Source: Streptomyces sp. NBC_00576 (GTDB lineage Bacteria; Actinomycetota; Actinomycetes; Streptomycetales; Streptomycetaceae). Taken from it: 64,000 nt of DNA. This document shows, piece by piece, positions 51,055 through 59,254 of the stretch; the first letter of the stretch is position 1, and every line of letters starts with the position of its first letter. The DNA lies in assembly GCF_036345175.1 (NCBI RefSeq), contig NZ_CP107780.1, positions 8,122,001 to 8,186,000 on the forward strand. Direction: 5' to 3'. Made by a program: the position numbers and the translations under genes. The notes beneath the pieces are model-generated. The model saw only the letters and a list, made by a program, of their open reading frames with translations, searched no databases and was not told the DNA's origin.

Positions 51055-52074
51055 GTGAACACCCCCGTTTCCCCTGCTTACGCCCTGCGCGCCTCCCTCG
51101 CCGGTCTGCTCGACGGGCTGCCGCCGAAGGTGGCCGCGCAAGCGGTCGAGCGGCTGATCGCCAACTATCGGGGGCGGACGCCGACCGACGCGCCCGTGCT
51201 GCGGGACCGCTCCGACGTGGCCGCGTACGCCGCCTACCGGATGCCGGCCACCTTCGAGGCGGTGTGCTCGGCGCTGGACGCCTTCGCCGAGGCGGCGCCC
51301 GGATGGGTGCCGGGTAGTCATGTCGACGTCGGGGGCGGGACGGGGGCCGCGACCTGGGCGGTCAACGCCGTGTGGGAGGGCGTACGGCCCGTGACCGTGC
51401 TGGACTGGGCCGAGCCGGCGCTCGCTCTCGGGCGGGAGATCGCCGCTGCCAACCCTGAGTTGAAGGGTGCGGAGTGGCAGCGCTCTCGGATCGGAGCGGC
51501 GCTCAAAATCGAGAGCACTGATCTCGTCACGATCTCCTACGTCCTGGGCGAACTGACAGAGGCCGACCGCACCTCCGTGGTCGACACAGCGGCCGGTGCC
51601 GCCCAGGCCGTCGTCGTCATCGAACCAGGCACCCCCGACGGCTACCTCCGCGTCATCAAGGCCCGCGACCAGCTCATCCGCGCCGGATTCCACATCGCCG
51701 CCCCCTGCCCGCACAGCGCGGCCTGCCCGATCGTCCCCGGCGAGGACTGGTGCCACTTCGCGGCCCGGGTCAGCCGCTCCTCCCTCCACCGCCAGGTGAA
51801 GGGCGGCTCCCTCCCGTACGAGGACGAGAAGTTCAGCTACGTCGCGGCCACCCGCTTCCCCGTGACCCCGGCCCCCGCCCGCGTCGTACGCAAGCCGCAG
51901 ATCCGCAAGGGCCAGGTCCTCCTCGACCTGTGCGAGACGGAGCCTTCGCTCCGCCGGGAAACGGTCACGAAGCGGCATGGGGTTCTTTACCGGGCGGCAC
52001 GGGATGCGGACTGGGGGGATGCTTGGCCGCCGGTGGGGGAGGGCGATGACGGAGGCCTGGGACACGATCGCTGA
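51055..52074 (+). CDS. Rsm22-like small-subunit methyltransferase
   Basis: A 339-residue protein. SAM motif HVDVGGGTGAATWAV and acidic VTVLDWAEPALALGRE; then DLVTISYVLGELTEADR. The Cys cluster APCPHSAACPIVPGEDWCHF is the Rsm22 hallmark, an Fe-S binding region. Also LPYEDEKFSYVAATR. Rsm22 proteins are needed for mitochondrial ribosome assembly; bacterial ones are presumed rRNA or assembly factors. GTG start at 51055 without ribosome site but with TAGAAT 6 bases upstream, suggesting a leaderless mRNA. The gene also contains GAGCGGCGCTC (51494-51504) and GAGAGCACTGATCTC (51511-51525). Confidence 0.9.
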   Translation: MNTPVSPAYALRASLAGLLDGLPPKVAAQAVERLIANYRGRTPTDAPVLRDRSDVAAYAAYRMPATFEAVCSALDAFAEAAPGWVPGSHVDVGGGTGAATWAVNAVWEGVRPVTVLDWAEPALALGREIAAANPELKGAEWQRSRIGAALKIESTDLVTISYVLGELTEADRTSVVDTAAGAAQAVVVIEPGTPDGYLRVIKARDQLIRAGFHIAAPCPHSAACPIVPGEDWCHFAARVSRSSLHRQVKGGSLPYEDEKFSYVAATRFPVTPAPARVVRKPQIRKGQVLLDLCETEPSLRRETVTKRHGVLYRAARDADWGDAWPPVGEGDDGGLGHDR

Positions 52075-52125
52075 CTGGTATGCCGAGCGTGTGCGGGCCG
52101 GTTCGGTGATGCACACATTCGCTCA
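52046..52125 (+). pseudogene. N-terminal stub of a methyltransferase
   Basis: An ATG at 52046 opens MTEAWDTIADWYAERVRAGS and VMHTFA, the typical N-terminus of Streptomyces class I methyltransferases, then the frame loses sense (HTRRGTCRAPRP) before any SAM motif. It overlaps the end of the Rsm22-like gene. The rest of the gene appears deleted. Confidence 0.55.
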
Positions 52126-52596
52126 CACTCGACGTGGTACTTGCCGGGCTCCGCGGCCGGGTCCCCGCACCAGCGGACCGCGGCGTGGCCGAACGAGGCC
52201 CGGAGCCCGGCGAGCCAGGGACCTCCGAAAGAGTTGCGATCTTCCCCAGTTCGATCAGCACCCTTCGATCATGCAACATCCAAGGCGCCACCGGAACTTG
52301 TTGTGTTTCGGCGCCGGCCGGCACAGGTTCGCTGTAACACGGGCGCTTGCCAAAGGACTTGGGGGAGAACCCACCCGCCCGAGTCGTCCCGGTCGAGTTG
52401 CCGGCCTGCCGGCATTGCCTGCCGGCCGGCCGTCTGGCCGCCCGGTCAGCCGTTCCGCCCTCCACCTCCTGCCCTGAAATCATTCGCCCGTGCTCGCCTC
52501 GTTCGATACGGTCGCGGGGTTGTTTTCACTGCCGGGGGCCCATCAAGCTCGCGTGTGGCCTCCCCGGCGGTTCCCAGGCCGAGAGTAGGTTTTTCA
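52126..52596. other. Non-coding scar between methyltransferase stub and VOC gene (470 bp)
   Basis: No gene I can support. It is rich in CCGGC repeats near 52390-52445 (CGGCCTGCCGGCATTGCCTG then CCGGCCGGCC), which can form hairpins, and may contain the deletion or insertion junction that broke the methyltransferase gene. Confidence 0.35.
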
Positions 52597-52977
52597 ATGG
52601 CATGTCGTATCAGTGAGCTCGTGCTCGGTTGCCGCAACCCTGAGGTGCTGGCGCGGTTCTGGTGCGAGGTCCTGGACTTCGTCGTGCTCGATCGCGAGGG
52701 CGACGACATGTATGAGATCGGACCCCGCGAAGGGTTCGGCGGTCCGCAGCCGACGATCATCCTCAGCCGCAGGGACGAGCCGGAGCCGGGGAAAACCCGG
52801 CTGCACATCGACGTCAACGCCACCGACCGCGATCAGGACGCCGAGCTCGAACGCCTGCTGAAGCTCGGCGCGCGCCCGGCCGACATCGGCCAGACGGGGG
52901 AGGAACAGTGGCATGTCCTGGCCGACCCCGAAGGCAATGAGTTCTGCCTGCTCAAGGCCCGCCTCAACCCACTCTGA
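52597..52977 (+). CDS. VOC-family (glyoxalase/bleomycin-resistance fold) protein
   Basis: A 126-residue protein, two beta-alpha-beta-beta-beta modules: ISELVLGCRNPEVLARFWCE and VLDFVVLDREGDDMYEIGP, then LHIDVNATDRDQDAELERL and EEQWHVLADPEGNEFCLL. The last motif, WxVLADPEGNEFCLL, is typical of Streptomyces VOC proteins. ATG at 52597; weak ribosome site. Function could be glyoxalase-like, resistance or dioxygenase; not clear. Confidence 0.88.
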   Translation: MACRISELVLGCRNPEVLARFWCEVLDFVVLDREGDDMYEIGPREGFGGPQPTIILSRRDEPEPGKTRLHIDVNATDRDQDAELERLLKLGARPADIGQTGEEQWHVLADPEGNEFCLLKARLNPL

Positions 52978-53284
52978 TGCCGTAACGGCGCTTGCGTAGC
53001 GGTCGGCGTTGTCGACGTGGTCGGCGAGTCCGGCGCCGTCCGACCGCTTGGCTCGGCACGTAGCGCGCAGCAGCAGAAGGCCCCGCCGCGCTCCCCGTCA
53101 GGAGGGAGCATGGTGGGGCTTTCTGCTGCGCCGCCCAGCCTTTCTCGCGGCTACCAGTCCGGCGCGGGTGGCGGTGGACGATGGTGTGGGGGACAAGAGG
53201 GTGCTCCTGGGAGTGCGGGACTGATGGCTGGGCGCGGTCGCGGTCCCCTCGTGGCAGCGCGCCGGTCATGGTCGATGCCGCCGT
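52978..53284. other. Convergent spacer of 307 bp
   Basis: Lies between the ends of the VOC and membrane-protein genes. Apart from the hairpin at 53065-53131 I see nothing in it. Confidence 0.4.
53065..53131. terminator. Long imperfect hairpin between convergent genes
   Basis: GCGCAGCAG...GCCCC...GCTCCC (53065-53095) pairs with GGGAGC...GGGGC...CTGCTGCGC (53104-53131) with a few mismatches and a CAG bulge: about 24 paired bases and an 8-base loop. It is placed to stop transcripts from both sides. Confidence 0.6.
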
Positions 53285-53878
53285 TCAGTCGCCGTCGAAG
53301 CCGCCCGAGTCCACGTCGGCGCTGTGTCCGCTGTGTCCGCTGTCTCCCCAGCCGGGCCCGTCCGGCGGCCCGGACGTTTCGCGGAGCCGTGTGCTCGCAT
53401 TGGCGGAGAGGATCGTCCCGGTGATCCCGCCCGCTATGCAGGCCATCATGAGGGCCATCCCCGAGAAGAACAGGGTGGCCCACGGTGGCCTGCTGGTGTC
53501 CACGTCGAAGAGTATGAACAGCATCACGCCGGGGAACACGCCGAAGAGCCACGAACCGACGCCGGTGGTCACCGTCAGGCCCTCGTGGAGATCGGAGAAA
53601 TCGGCGTCGTCCCGTCCCGGCCACACGAGCGGGATCAGGGCGACCGCCTGCCAGACCAGGCAGGCGAGTTGGGCGACGGCGTACCCCGCGAACCAGATCG
53701 GTCGCGACCAGTAGTAGACCAACACGGTGAGAGCGCTGAGGAATGTGCCCGCGTTGCCCACCACCACCCACACCGCGCGGGACCGTATGAAACCGGAGAC
53801 CGCGTCGAACACCTCTTCCCAGAACCATGCCTGGGTGATGTCTCTCCGCCTGAGGTTGTTCCTGATGCTGTCGAGCAT
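53285..53878 (-). CDS. Small membrane protein, unknown function
   Basis: A 197-residue protein. Four hydrophobic helices: VWVVVGNAGTFLSALTVLVYY, AGYAVAQLACLVWQAVALIPLV, SWLFGVFPGVMLFILF and LFFSGMALMMACIAGGITGTI (quoted in part). C-terminus is Gly/Asp/Ser/His-rich. No recognised family. ATG start at 53878. Confidence 0.75.
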   Translation of the reverse strand: MLDSIRNNLRRRDITQAWFWEEVFDAVSGFIRSRAVWVVVGNAGTFLSALTVLVYYWSRPIWFAGYAVAQLACLVWQAVALIPLVWPGRDDADFSDLHEGLTVTTGVGSWLFGVFPGVMLFILFDVDTSRPPWATLFFSGMALMMACIAGGITGTILSANASTRLRETSGPPDGPGWGDSGHSGHSADVDSGGFDGD

Positions 53879-53975
53879 GCGCCGCCCCCGTGAGTGCCGG
53901 TACTGGCCCCTCCCCTCCCTGAATCATGCCCACGTCAGGCAAGCGGAAATCGGCGGCGTACGACGTCCATGCTGC

Positions 53976-54398
53976 CTACTCGGCTTGCCCGGCGTCGAGT
54001 TGGTGGTCCGCCCAGACATAGCTCTCGGGCAGCAGGTCGGTGATGCGGACGGTTCTGGTGTGGTCGCCCGTGCCGACGATGACCTTGAGGGTGGGGAAGT
54101 AGTCGAGGAGGACCTGACGGCATCGGCCGCAGGGAGGGACCACCCCTCGGTCGCGGTCGCCCACGGCGACGATCGTGTCCAGGTCGTAGGCGCCCTGGGC
54201 GGCTGCCGTGCCGATGAGGACGAGTTCGGCGCAGGGGCCGCCGGTGAAGTGGTAGGCGTTCACCGCCGTGACGATCCGGCCGTCCCGCGCACGGGCAGCG
54301 GCTGCCATCGTGTGGTTTTCGCCCCGACAGCGCGTGCGCGCGATGTGGGCTGCGGCCTGGATGAGTTCGTGGTCGACGGGGTGGGTCTGCGCGGTCAT
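53976..54398 (-). CDS. Blasticidin-S deaminase-like cytidine deaminase
   Basis: A 140-residue zinc deaminase. Motifs NAYHFTGGPCAELVLIGTAA (Cys-Ala-Glu first zinc/catalytic motif) and GVVPPCGRCRQVLLDY (PCxxC) with ELLP/DLLPESYVW at the end closely follow the fungal blasticidin-S deaminase sequence as I remember it (YHFTGGPCAELVVLGTAA, SPCGRCRQVLLD, LLPSGYVW). The usual cytidine deaminase HAE is CAE here, as in BSD. It could confer resistance to a cytosine-type nucleoside antibiotic or recycle nucleosides. Confidence 0.88.
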   Translation of the reverse strand: MTAQTHPVDHELIQAAAHIARTRCRGENHTMAAAARARDGRIVTAVNAYHFTGGPCAELVLIGTAAAQGAYDLDTIVAVGDRDRGVVPPCGRCRQVLLDYFPTLKVIVGTGDHTRTVRITDLLPESYVWADHQLDAGQAE

Positions 54399-54415
54399 CT
54401 GCTTCTCTGCCTTCG

Positions 54416-54727
54416 TCAGGTGTTAGAAGACGTTGACCCAGGTGACGAGGGTGCGCAAGCCGATATCGGCCGCGGTTCCCGATTCTTGTCCTTCTCGTCA
54501 ACCTCGTCCTTCTCGCCGGCCACGGCTGCCGCGGAGACGAGCGTCGCAGCCGCGAGGCCGCCCCACAGCGCCGTCGGGCCGTGGGGTGCGAGGGAGGTGA
54601 TGACCGCGGGGGAGACGGCGAGGCCGAAGCCCGTGGACAGTCCGAAGCGGGCGAGGGTGCGGCCCAGGACATGGGCCGGGGCGAGGGCCGTGACCAGCGC
54701 GGTGGCGCTGCCGGCGTAGAGCGACAC
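54416..54727 (-). pseudogene. C-terminal fragment of an MFS transporter
   Basis: Minus-strand frame SLYAGSATALVTALAPAHVLG, RTLARFGLSTGFGLAVSPAV and LAPHGPTALWGGLAAATLVS are the last two transmembrane helices of an MFS exporter. Nothing of the first ten helices is present: the sequence switches at about 54,727 directly into the ArsR gene on the opposite strand. Confidence 0.7.
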
Positions 54728-55328
54728 CCTCGAACAGTGCGCAGAGGCCTTCTTCGACGCCGCCTGGACGGACGTCGCCGTGCGGCTCGCGACCGACCTG
54801 CGCCTGAAGAACGACCTGTTGAAGCGCCAGGGCGTCGGGGCGGCACTGGCGTCGGTCTCCGGCGCGGTCGCCCTGGCACCGGACGGCGACTGCATCGTCG
54901 TCGACAAGCTGCAGGACAAGGCGACCGCCGCCCACGGCACCGGGGTCACGTTCATCCCCAGCGTCTTCGGCCGCCCGCACCTGGTCGCGGTCCACGCGCC
55001 CGGGTGGCAGCCGGTGGTGCAGTATCCCGTGGCCGAGCCGGGTCCTGCGGAGCCGGTGTCGCTGGAAACGGTCACCCTGCGGCTGGAGGCACTCGCCCAT
55101 CCGGTACGGCTGCGGCTGTTGCGGACCCTGGCCCGCGGTCCGCACACCACCGGTGAGCTGGCCCATGTGTGGGACCTCTCACCTCCGGAGGTTTCCTGCC
55201 ATCTCGCCGTCCTGCGCCGCGCGGACCTGCTCACGGCCCGGCGGCACGGTCGTTACGTCCGCTACACCCTCAATCTGCCCGGCCTGACGGCGCTGGGAAC
55301 CGACCTGCTGGCAGCCGTACTGCGCTGA
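54728..55328 (+). pseudogene. DUF5937/ArsR-family regulator lacking its N-terminus
   Basis: The frame starts abruptly with TLEQCAEAFFDAAWTDVAVR, residues that lie well inside full-length DUF5937-ArsR regulators, and goes on to PVSLETVTLRLEALAHPVRL, RLLRTLARGPHTTGELAHVW and the HTH DLSPPEVSCHLAVLRRADLL. The first possible in-frame start is a GTG at 54780. The gene normally faces an MFS transporter divergently; here the deletion has removed both N-termini and the promoter between them, so the protein is probably not made. Confidence 0.7.
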
Positions 55329-55338
55329 GCGGCTTCGG

Positions 55339-55605
55339 TCACCGGGCCGTCGGGTCGGCCCGGTCCGGCGTACTCTCCTCCTGTGCGCCCTCGGCCTGGG
55401 CGCTCTCTTCCTCTACGCCCTCTTCCTGCGCGCTCTCCTCCTCGGCGCGCTTCTCCTGCAACTTGCGCACCAGCTCGCGTTTCTGGGCCTGCGGGTCCGT
55501 CCCGCCGCCCACCTGCTTGCCGCGGGCGCCGCCTCGCAGGGCGCCCTTGCCCAGGTTGCTGCGGGTGCCACCCACTCCGAGCATGTTTCCGCCACTTCGT
55601 GCCAT
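55339..55605 (-). CDS. DUF6243-like small protein
   Basis: An 88-residue protein: MARSGGNMLGVGGTRSNLGK, then QAQKRELVRKLQEKRAEEES, ending in an acidic repeat (EEESAQ, EGVEEESAQAEGAQEES). Small basic/acidic Streptomyces proteins of this type are grouped as DUF6243; function unknown. Confidence 0.8.
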   Translation of the reverse strand: MARSGGNMLGVGGTRSNLGKGALRGGARGKQVGGGTDPQAQKRELVRKLQEKRAEEESAQEEGVEEESAQAEGAQEESTPDRADPTAR

Positions 55606-55633
55606 GACAAGTCTCCTTCTGTTGAGAGTATTT

Positions 55634-55649
55634 GACGGTACGTATCGTC
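55634..55649. promoter_or_regulatory. TetR-type operator (16 bp, near-palindromic)
   Basis: GACGGTACGTATCGTC has 7 of 8 positions symmetric. It lies between the DUF6243-like gene and the TetR gene, 67 bp upstream of the latter's start; likely the autoregulatory site. Confidence 0.6.
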
Positions 55650-55715
55650 TCGCTTAGTCGCTCTCTTTACTCTGCGGCGAGACGCTCCGTCTTGTCAACC
55701 TGATAAATTGCCGAC

Positions 55716-56357
55716 ATGGTCCAGAAGTCCACCCCAGCCAAACCCGCCCCCGACTCCACCCGCCGCAGCGAGAAGTCCCGCCGCGCCATCTATGAGGCCG
55801 CCCTCGCCCTCATCGGTGAGATCGGGTACCAGAAGACGACCATCGAGGGCATCGCCGCCCGGGCGGGCGTCGGGAAGCAGACCATCTACCGGTGGTGGTC
55901 CTCCAAGGGGGACGTACTCATGGAGGCCTTCGTCGATCTGAGCGAGCGGGCCGCCGAGGCTGCCGCGCCCGGACGGGCGTACGAATTCCCCGACACCGGT
56001 GACCTCGCCGCCGACCTCAAGGCCGTACTGCGCCTCACCGTAGACCAACTGCTCGACCCCGCGTTCGCGGTCCCCTCCCGCGGCCTCGCCGCCGAAGGCC
56101 TCATCAATGAGGAACTCGGCCGCAGGTACGTCGCCAAGCTGCTCGAACCCTCCCTCCAGCTCTATGTGCGGCGACTGCGTGCCGCCCAGGAGGCCGGACA
56201 GGTGAGGGCCGACATCGACCCCCGTATCGCCCTCGAACTCTTCATCTCCCCGCTCGCCCAGCGCTGGCTCCAGTACACCGGGCCGATCTCCTACGAGTAC
56301 ACGGACACCCTCGTCGACTACGCCCTGGGCGGGATCGCCCCGCCCGGCGGCAAGTAG
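55716..56357 (+). CDS. TetR/AcrR-family regulator
   Basis: A 213-residue regulator. HTH: KTTIEGIAARAGVGKQTIYR, WWSSKGDVLMEAFVD. The C-terminal domain has LRLTVDQLLDPAFAVPSRGL and the helix pair typical of the TetR_C_16/33-like group (LFISPLAQRWLQYTGPI). ATG at 55716. Targets unknown; the adjacent DUF6243-like gene shares its operator. Confidence 0.92.
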   Translation: MVQKSTPAKPAPDSTRRSEKSRRAIYEAALALIGEIGYQKTTIEGIAARAGVGKQTIYRWWSSKGDVLMEAFVDLSERAAEAAAPGRAYEFPDTGDLAADLKAVLRLTVDQLLDPAFAVPSRGLAAEGLINEELGRRYVAKLLEPSLQLYVRRLRAAQEAGQVRADIDPRIALELFISPLAQRWLQYTGPISYEYTDTLVDYALGGIAPPGGK

Positions 56358-56547
56358 CAGTGCTCAGCGCCAAGACGGCTGAAAACAGTGGGTGGTAAAT
56401 CCTGCTAATCGACTGGAAATCGGTCGATCCCACTCCCCGCGCGCCTCGTCCCACGTACCCCGGATGTCGGCTCCGGCCCCCAGCACCGCAGGATGGTGGG
56501 ACCATGGAGCAGGCTGTCCGCACAACAGCAGCGAGGCGAGGCGATAC

Positions 56548-57297
56548 ATGAGCGCGGAGTTCGACGGTCGTACGACGGGCCGGCAGGGCCGGATCTCCCA
56601 GTGGCTGCGTGGACGCCGTACGAATGACCGGGAGGACGCCGCCAACCGCGCCGAGAGCGGGCGCCGGGAGGAACTGCTGCTCGCCGCCGCCCGTGCCGGA
56701 CTGCCCCTCGCGCCCGCCGCGCACCCCTCCGCCTACCGGTGTTCCTGTGACCGAGTCGGGTGTCCCACGCCCGCCCGGCACCCGATCTCCTTCGCCTGGC
56801 AGACGCAGTCCACCACCGACCGCGCCCAGATCGAGCGTTGGGCCAGGCACCAGCCGCAGGCCAACTTCATCACCGCGACCGGCATAGTCCACGACGTCCT
56901 CGACGTGCCCCTCGAAGCGGGCCGCGAGGCGCTGGAGCGGCTGCTCGGGGCCGGGATCGAGGTAGGGCCGGTCGCCGAGAGCGACGACGGACGGCTGCTG
57001 TTCTTCACCCTCACACGCGGCACCCCGGACGACGAGGACGAGTGGTGGCCCTGCGAACTGGACTGCCACCCCGAGACCGCGGACGAGCATCCGGGGCTGC
57101 GCTGGCACTGCCGGGGCTCCTACGTTCTCGTGCCGCCTGCCCAGTTGCCCGGTGAGCAGGGCGTGTACTGGGTACGCGGGCCGGAGTTCGCCCTGCCCGA
57201 CCCGCTCAGCCTGCTCGAAGTCCTCACCGACGCCTGCGCCCGGTACGCCGGCGAGGAGCCCGACCACGCCACCGCGGCCTGGCCCCACCGAGGCTGA
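56548..57297 (+). CDS. Bifunctional primase/polymerase (Prim-Pol)-like protein
   Basis: A 249-residue protein with the Streptomyces Prim-Pol-like pattern: CSCDRVGCPTPARHPISFAW, FITATGIVHDVLDVPLEAGR and WWPCELDCHPETADEHPGLR, then GSYVLVPPAQLPGEQGVYWV. The catalytic Asp-x-Asp of true Prim-Pols is reduced to VLDVP, so activity is doubtful; this is a conserved, domesticated family. ATG at 56548 is preceded by AGGCGAGGCGATAC. Confidence 0.85.
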   Translation: MSAEFDGRTTGRQGRISQWLRGRRTNDREDAANRAESGRREELLLAAARAGLPLAPAAHPSAYRCSCDRVGCPTPARHPISFAWQTQSTTDRAQIERWARHQPQANFITATGIVHDVLDVPLEAGREALERLLGAGIEVGPVAESDDGRLLFFTLTRGTPDDEDEWWPCELDCHPETADEHPGLRWHCRGSYVLVPPAQLPGEQGVYWVRGPEFALPDPLSLLEVLTDACARYAGEEPDHATAAWPHRG

Positions 57298-57367
57298 AAG
57301 AACGACGACTGAGCGAACGACGACTGAGGCCGAGGCCGAACGGTCGCCCGGCAAGCCGGAGTTGGCG

Positions 57368-58420
57368 TTACTCTCCCTGCGCCGCCGTCAGACCCTGGAT
57401 GCGGCTCAGGAACTCCACACCCTGGTTCGCTGCGCCCTTGCCCGGGTCCAGCACCGCCTGGTTCGACACGAACTCCAGTGTCAGCGACTGCTTGATCTCG
57501 CCCGTCGTCAGCGCCAGCACACTGTCGCCCGGCGCCGGGATCGACGTGCCCAGCGCGGCCGTCTGCTTCTCGTAGTGGTGCGTGGCGAAGAAGACCAGCG
57601 CGCCGCCGTCCGCCGTCCGAAGGCCCAGCGGGGCGAAGTCGCCCTTGCCGAGCGGCTCGTCGATGTACTGGGTGACGAGCCCGGGCTTGATGGCGCTCTC
57701 CTTGCGCTGCGCCACCCAGGCGCTGGTGTGCACCCCGGGCGCGAAGACGTTCCCGCTGCCGTCCTTGAGGAACGTCGCGTAGTCCTGGCCCAAGTCCTTG
57801 GGGGCGACGGCCAGTTCAGCCGAGTTCGCCGTCACCGGCTCCGCGAGGCCGTCCTTGTCCGTCTTGAACGCCGGTACGTCGTCCGGGTCGAGGAGGGTCA
57901 GATACGCCACCGCCCACGGCTCGGCCACGTTGCTGCGCGTGAACACCAGCAGCCAGCGCGCGTCGTCGCCCTTGTTGGCGTCGGCGTTCGCGACGAACCA
58001 GCGAGGCCAGCCCGCCTTCTTCGGGATCGTGAACCTGGTGTCCGTCAACTCCAGCGGTACGTACGACGGGTTGCCGCTCGGGCTGATCTCGTGACCGGCG
58101 TCCAGCCGGGCGGCGTCGATCGCGCCGAGGGCGCCGGTGACGTAGTCGGCGTCCGCGGCACGGTCGTAGGCCTTGTCCGCCTTGTTGTACGCCGCCGTGA
58201 AGTCCTTCAGCGCCTCGGCCGCCTCCGTCGGGGTCGCCGCCGGGAGCACTTCGCGCTCGCCGTGCACCACGACACAGCCGCTCGCGGCCAGCGACAACAC
58301 GGTCACCGAGACCGCCGCGAGAGCGCTCCGGTCAAGAAGACTCCGAGGCGTTCGAGGACTCTGTGACGTTCGAGGCGTTTGTGGACTTCGAGGGCTGCGA
58401 CCCCTGCTCACCCTGCTCAT
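57368..58420 (-). CDS. Secreted lipoprotein downstream of efeU
   Basis: A 350-residue protein with N-terminal basic region, hydrophobic stretch and lipobox LSLAASGC (Cys at about 49). The mature part (RFTIPKKAGWPRWFVANADA, WLLVFTRSNVAEPWAVAYL, ALVFFATHHYEKQTA) looks like the DUF8094-type NTF2-like lipoproteins of Streptomyces. The ATG at 58420 makes an 89-bp overlap with the end of efeU; the overlapping parts are Ser/Pro/Arg-rich in both frames. Might serve iron uptake or cell-wall stress; unclear. Confidence 0.75.
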   Translation of the reverse strand: MSRVSRGRSPRSPQTPRTSQSPRTPRSLLDRSALAAVSVTVLSLAASGCVVVHGEREVLPAATPTEAAEALKDFTAAYNKADKAYDRAADADYVTGALGAIDAARLDAGHEISPSGNPSYVPLELTDTRFTIPKKAGWPRWFVANADANKGDDARWLLVFTRSNVAEPWAVAYLTLLDPDDVPAFKTDKDGLAEPVTANSAELAVAPKDLGQDYATFLKDGSGNVFAPGVHTSAWVAQRKESAIKPGLVTQYIDEPLGKGDFAPLGLRTADGGALVFFATHHYEKQTAALGTSIPAPGDSVLALTTGEIKQSLTLEFVSNQAVLDPGKGAANQGVEFLSRIQGLTAAQGE

Positions 58421-59252
58421 CAGCTGGCTTCACCTTCCCCTTCCCGGAGGCGAACCCTACCGGGACGAGGAAGAGCGCGAGCGTCGGGATCAGGTACAGC
58501 GCCCACACGGTGACCTGGAGGACGGTCGGGTCCGGCTGGAAGTTGAGGACGCCCTTGAGGAGCGTGCCGTACCAGCTGTCCGGCGGGATCGTCCCGCTGA
58601 TGTCGAAGGCCTTGTTCGTCAGGCCAGGCACCCAGTCGGCCTCCTGGAGGTCGTGGAAGCCGTAGGCGAGGACACCCGCCGCGACCACGACCAGCATGCC
58701 GCCGGTCCAGGTGAAGAACCTGGACAGGTTGATGCGAAGGGCGCCCCGGTAGAAGAGGTAGCCGAGGAGGATCGCCGAAGCGATGCCCAACAGCGCGCCG
58801 ATCAGGGGCCCCTCGGTGCCGTCGCCGGACGCCCGCACCGACGTCCACACGAACAGCGCGGTCTCCAGGCCCTCCCGGCCCACCGCCAGGAACGCGGTCG
58901 CGACCAGCGCGCCCGTGCCCATCTGGAGGGCCGCGTCCAGCTTGCCGTGCAGGTCAGCCTTGAGATGCCGGGCGGTGCGCCGCATCCAGAAGACCATCCA
59001 CGTCACCAGACCCACGGCGATGATCGACAGCGACCCGCCGAGCGCCTCCTGCGCCTCGAACGTCAGCTCCTGGGAGCCGAATTCGAGCGCGCAGCCGAAG
59101 CCGAGGGCCAGTGTGACGGCGACCCCGATGCCGATCCAGATCGGCTTCAGGGCGTCACGCCGGTCCGTCTTCACCAGATAGGCGATGAGGATGCAGACGA
59201 CGAGACTGGCTTCCAGGCCCTCGCGCAGACCGATCAGATAGTTCGCGAACAC
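58332..59252 (-). CDS. efeU: EfeU/FTR1-family iron permease
   Basis: A 306-residue membrane protein with seven helices and two REGLE motifs: GLREGLEASLVVCIL near the N-terminus and VGREGLETALFVW in the middle, which bind iron. C-terminal tail Ser/Asn-rich. Two bases after the EfeB stop. With EfeO and EfeB it forms the acid-stable ferrous/ferric uptake system. Confidence 0.95.
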   Translation of the reverse strand: MFANYLIGLREGLEASLVVCILIAYLVKTDRRDALKPIWIGIGVAVTLALGFGCALEFGSQELTFEAQEALGGSLSIIAVGLVTWMVFWMRRTARHLKADLHGKLDAALQMGTGALVATAFLAVGREGLETALFVWTSVRASGDGTEGPLIGALLGIASAILLGYLFYRGALRINLSRFFTWTGGMLVVVAAGVLAYGFHDLQEADWVPGLTNKAFDISGTIPPDSWYGTLLKGVLNFQPDPTVLQVTVWALYLIPTLALFLVPVGFASGKGKVKPADEQGEQGSQPSKSTNASNVTESSNASESS

Positions 59253-59254
59253 GG

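Noticed and set aside
56242..57354. Minus-strand open frame of 370 codons over the Prim-Pol and TetR ends.
   Set aside because: Antisense shadow; Gly/Val-rich without motif, opposite to well-conserved genes.
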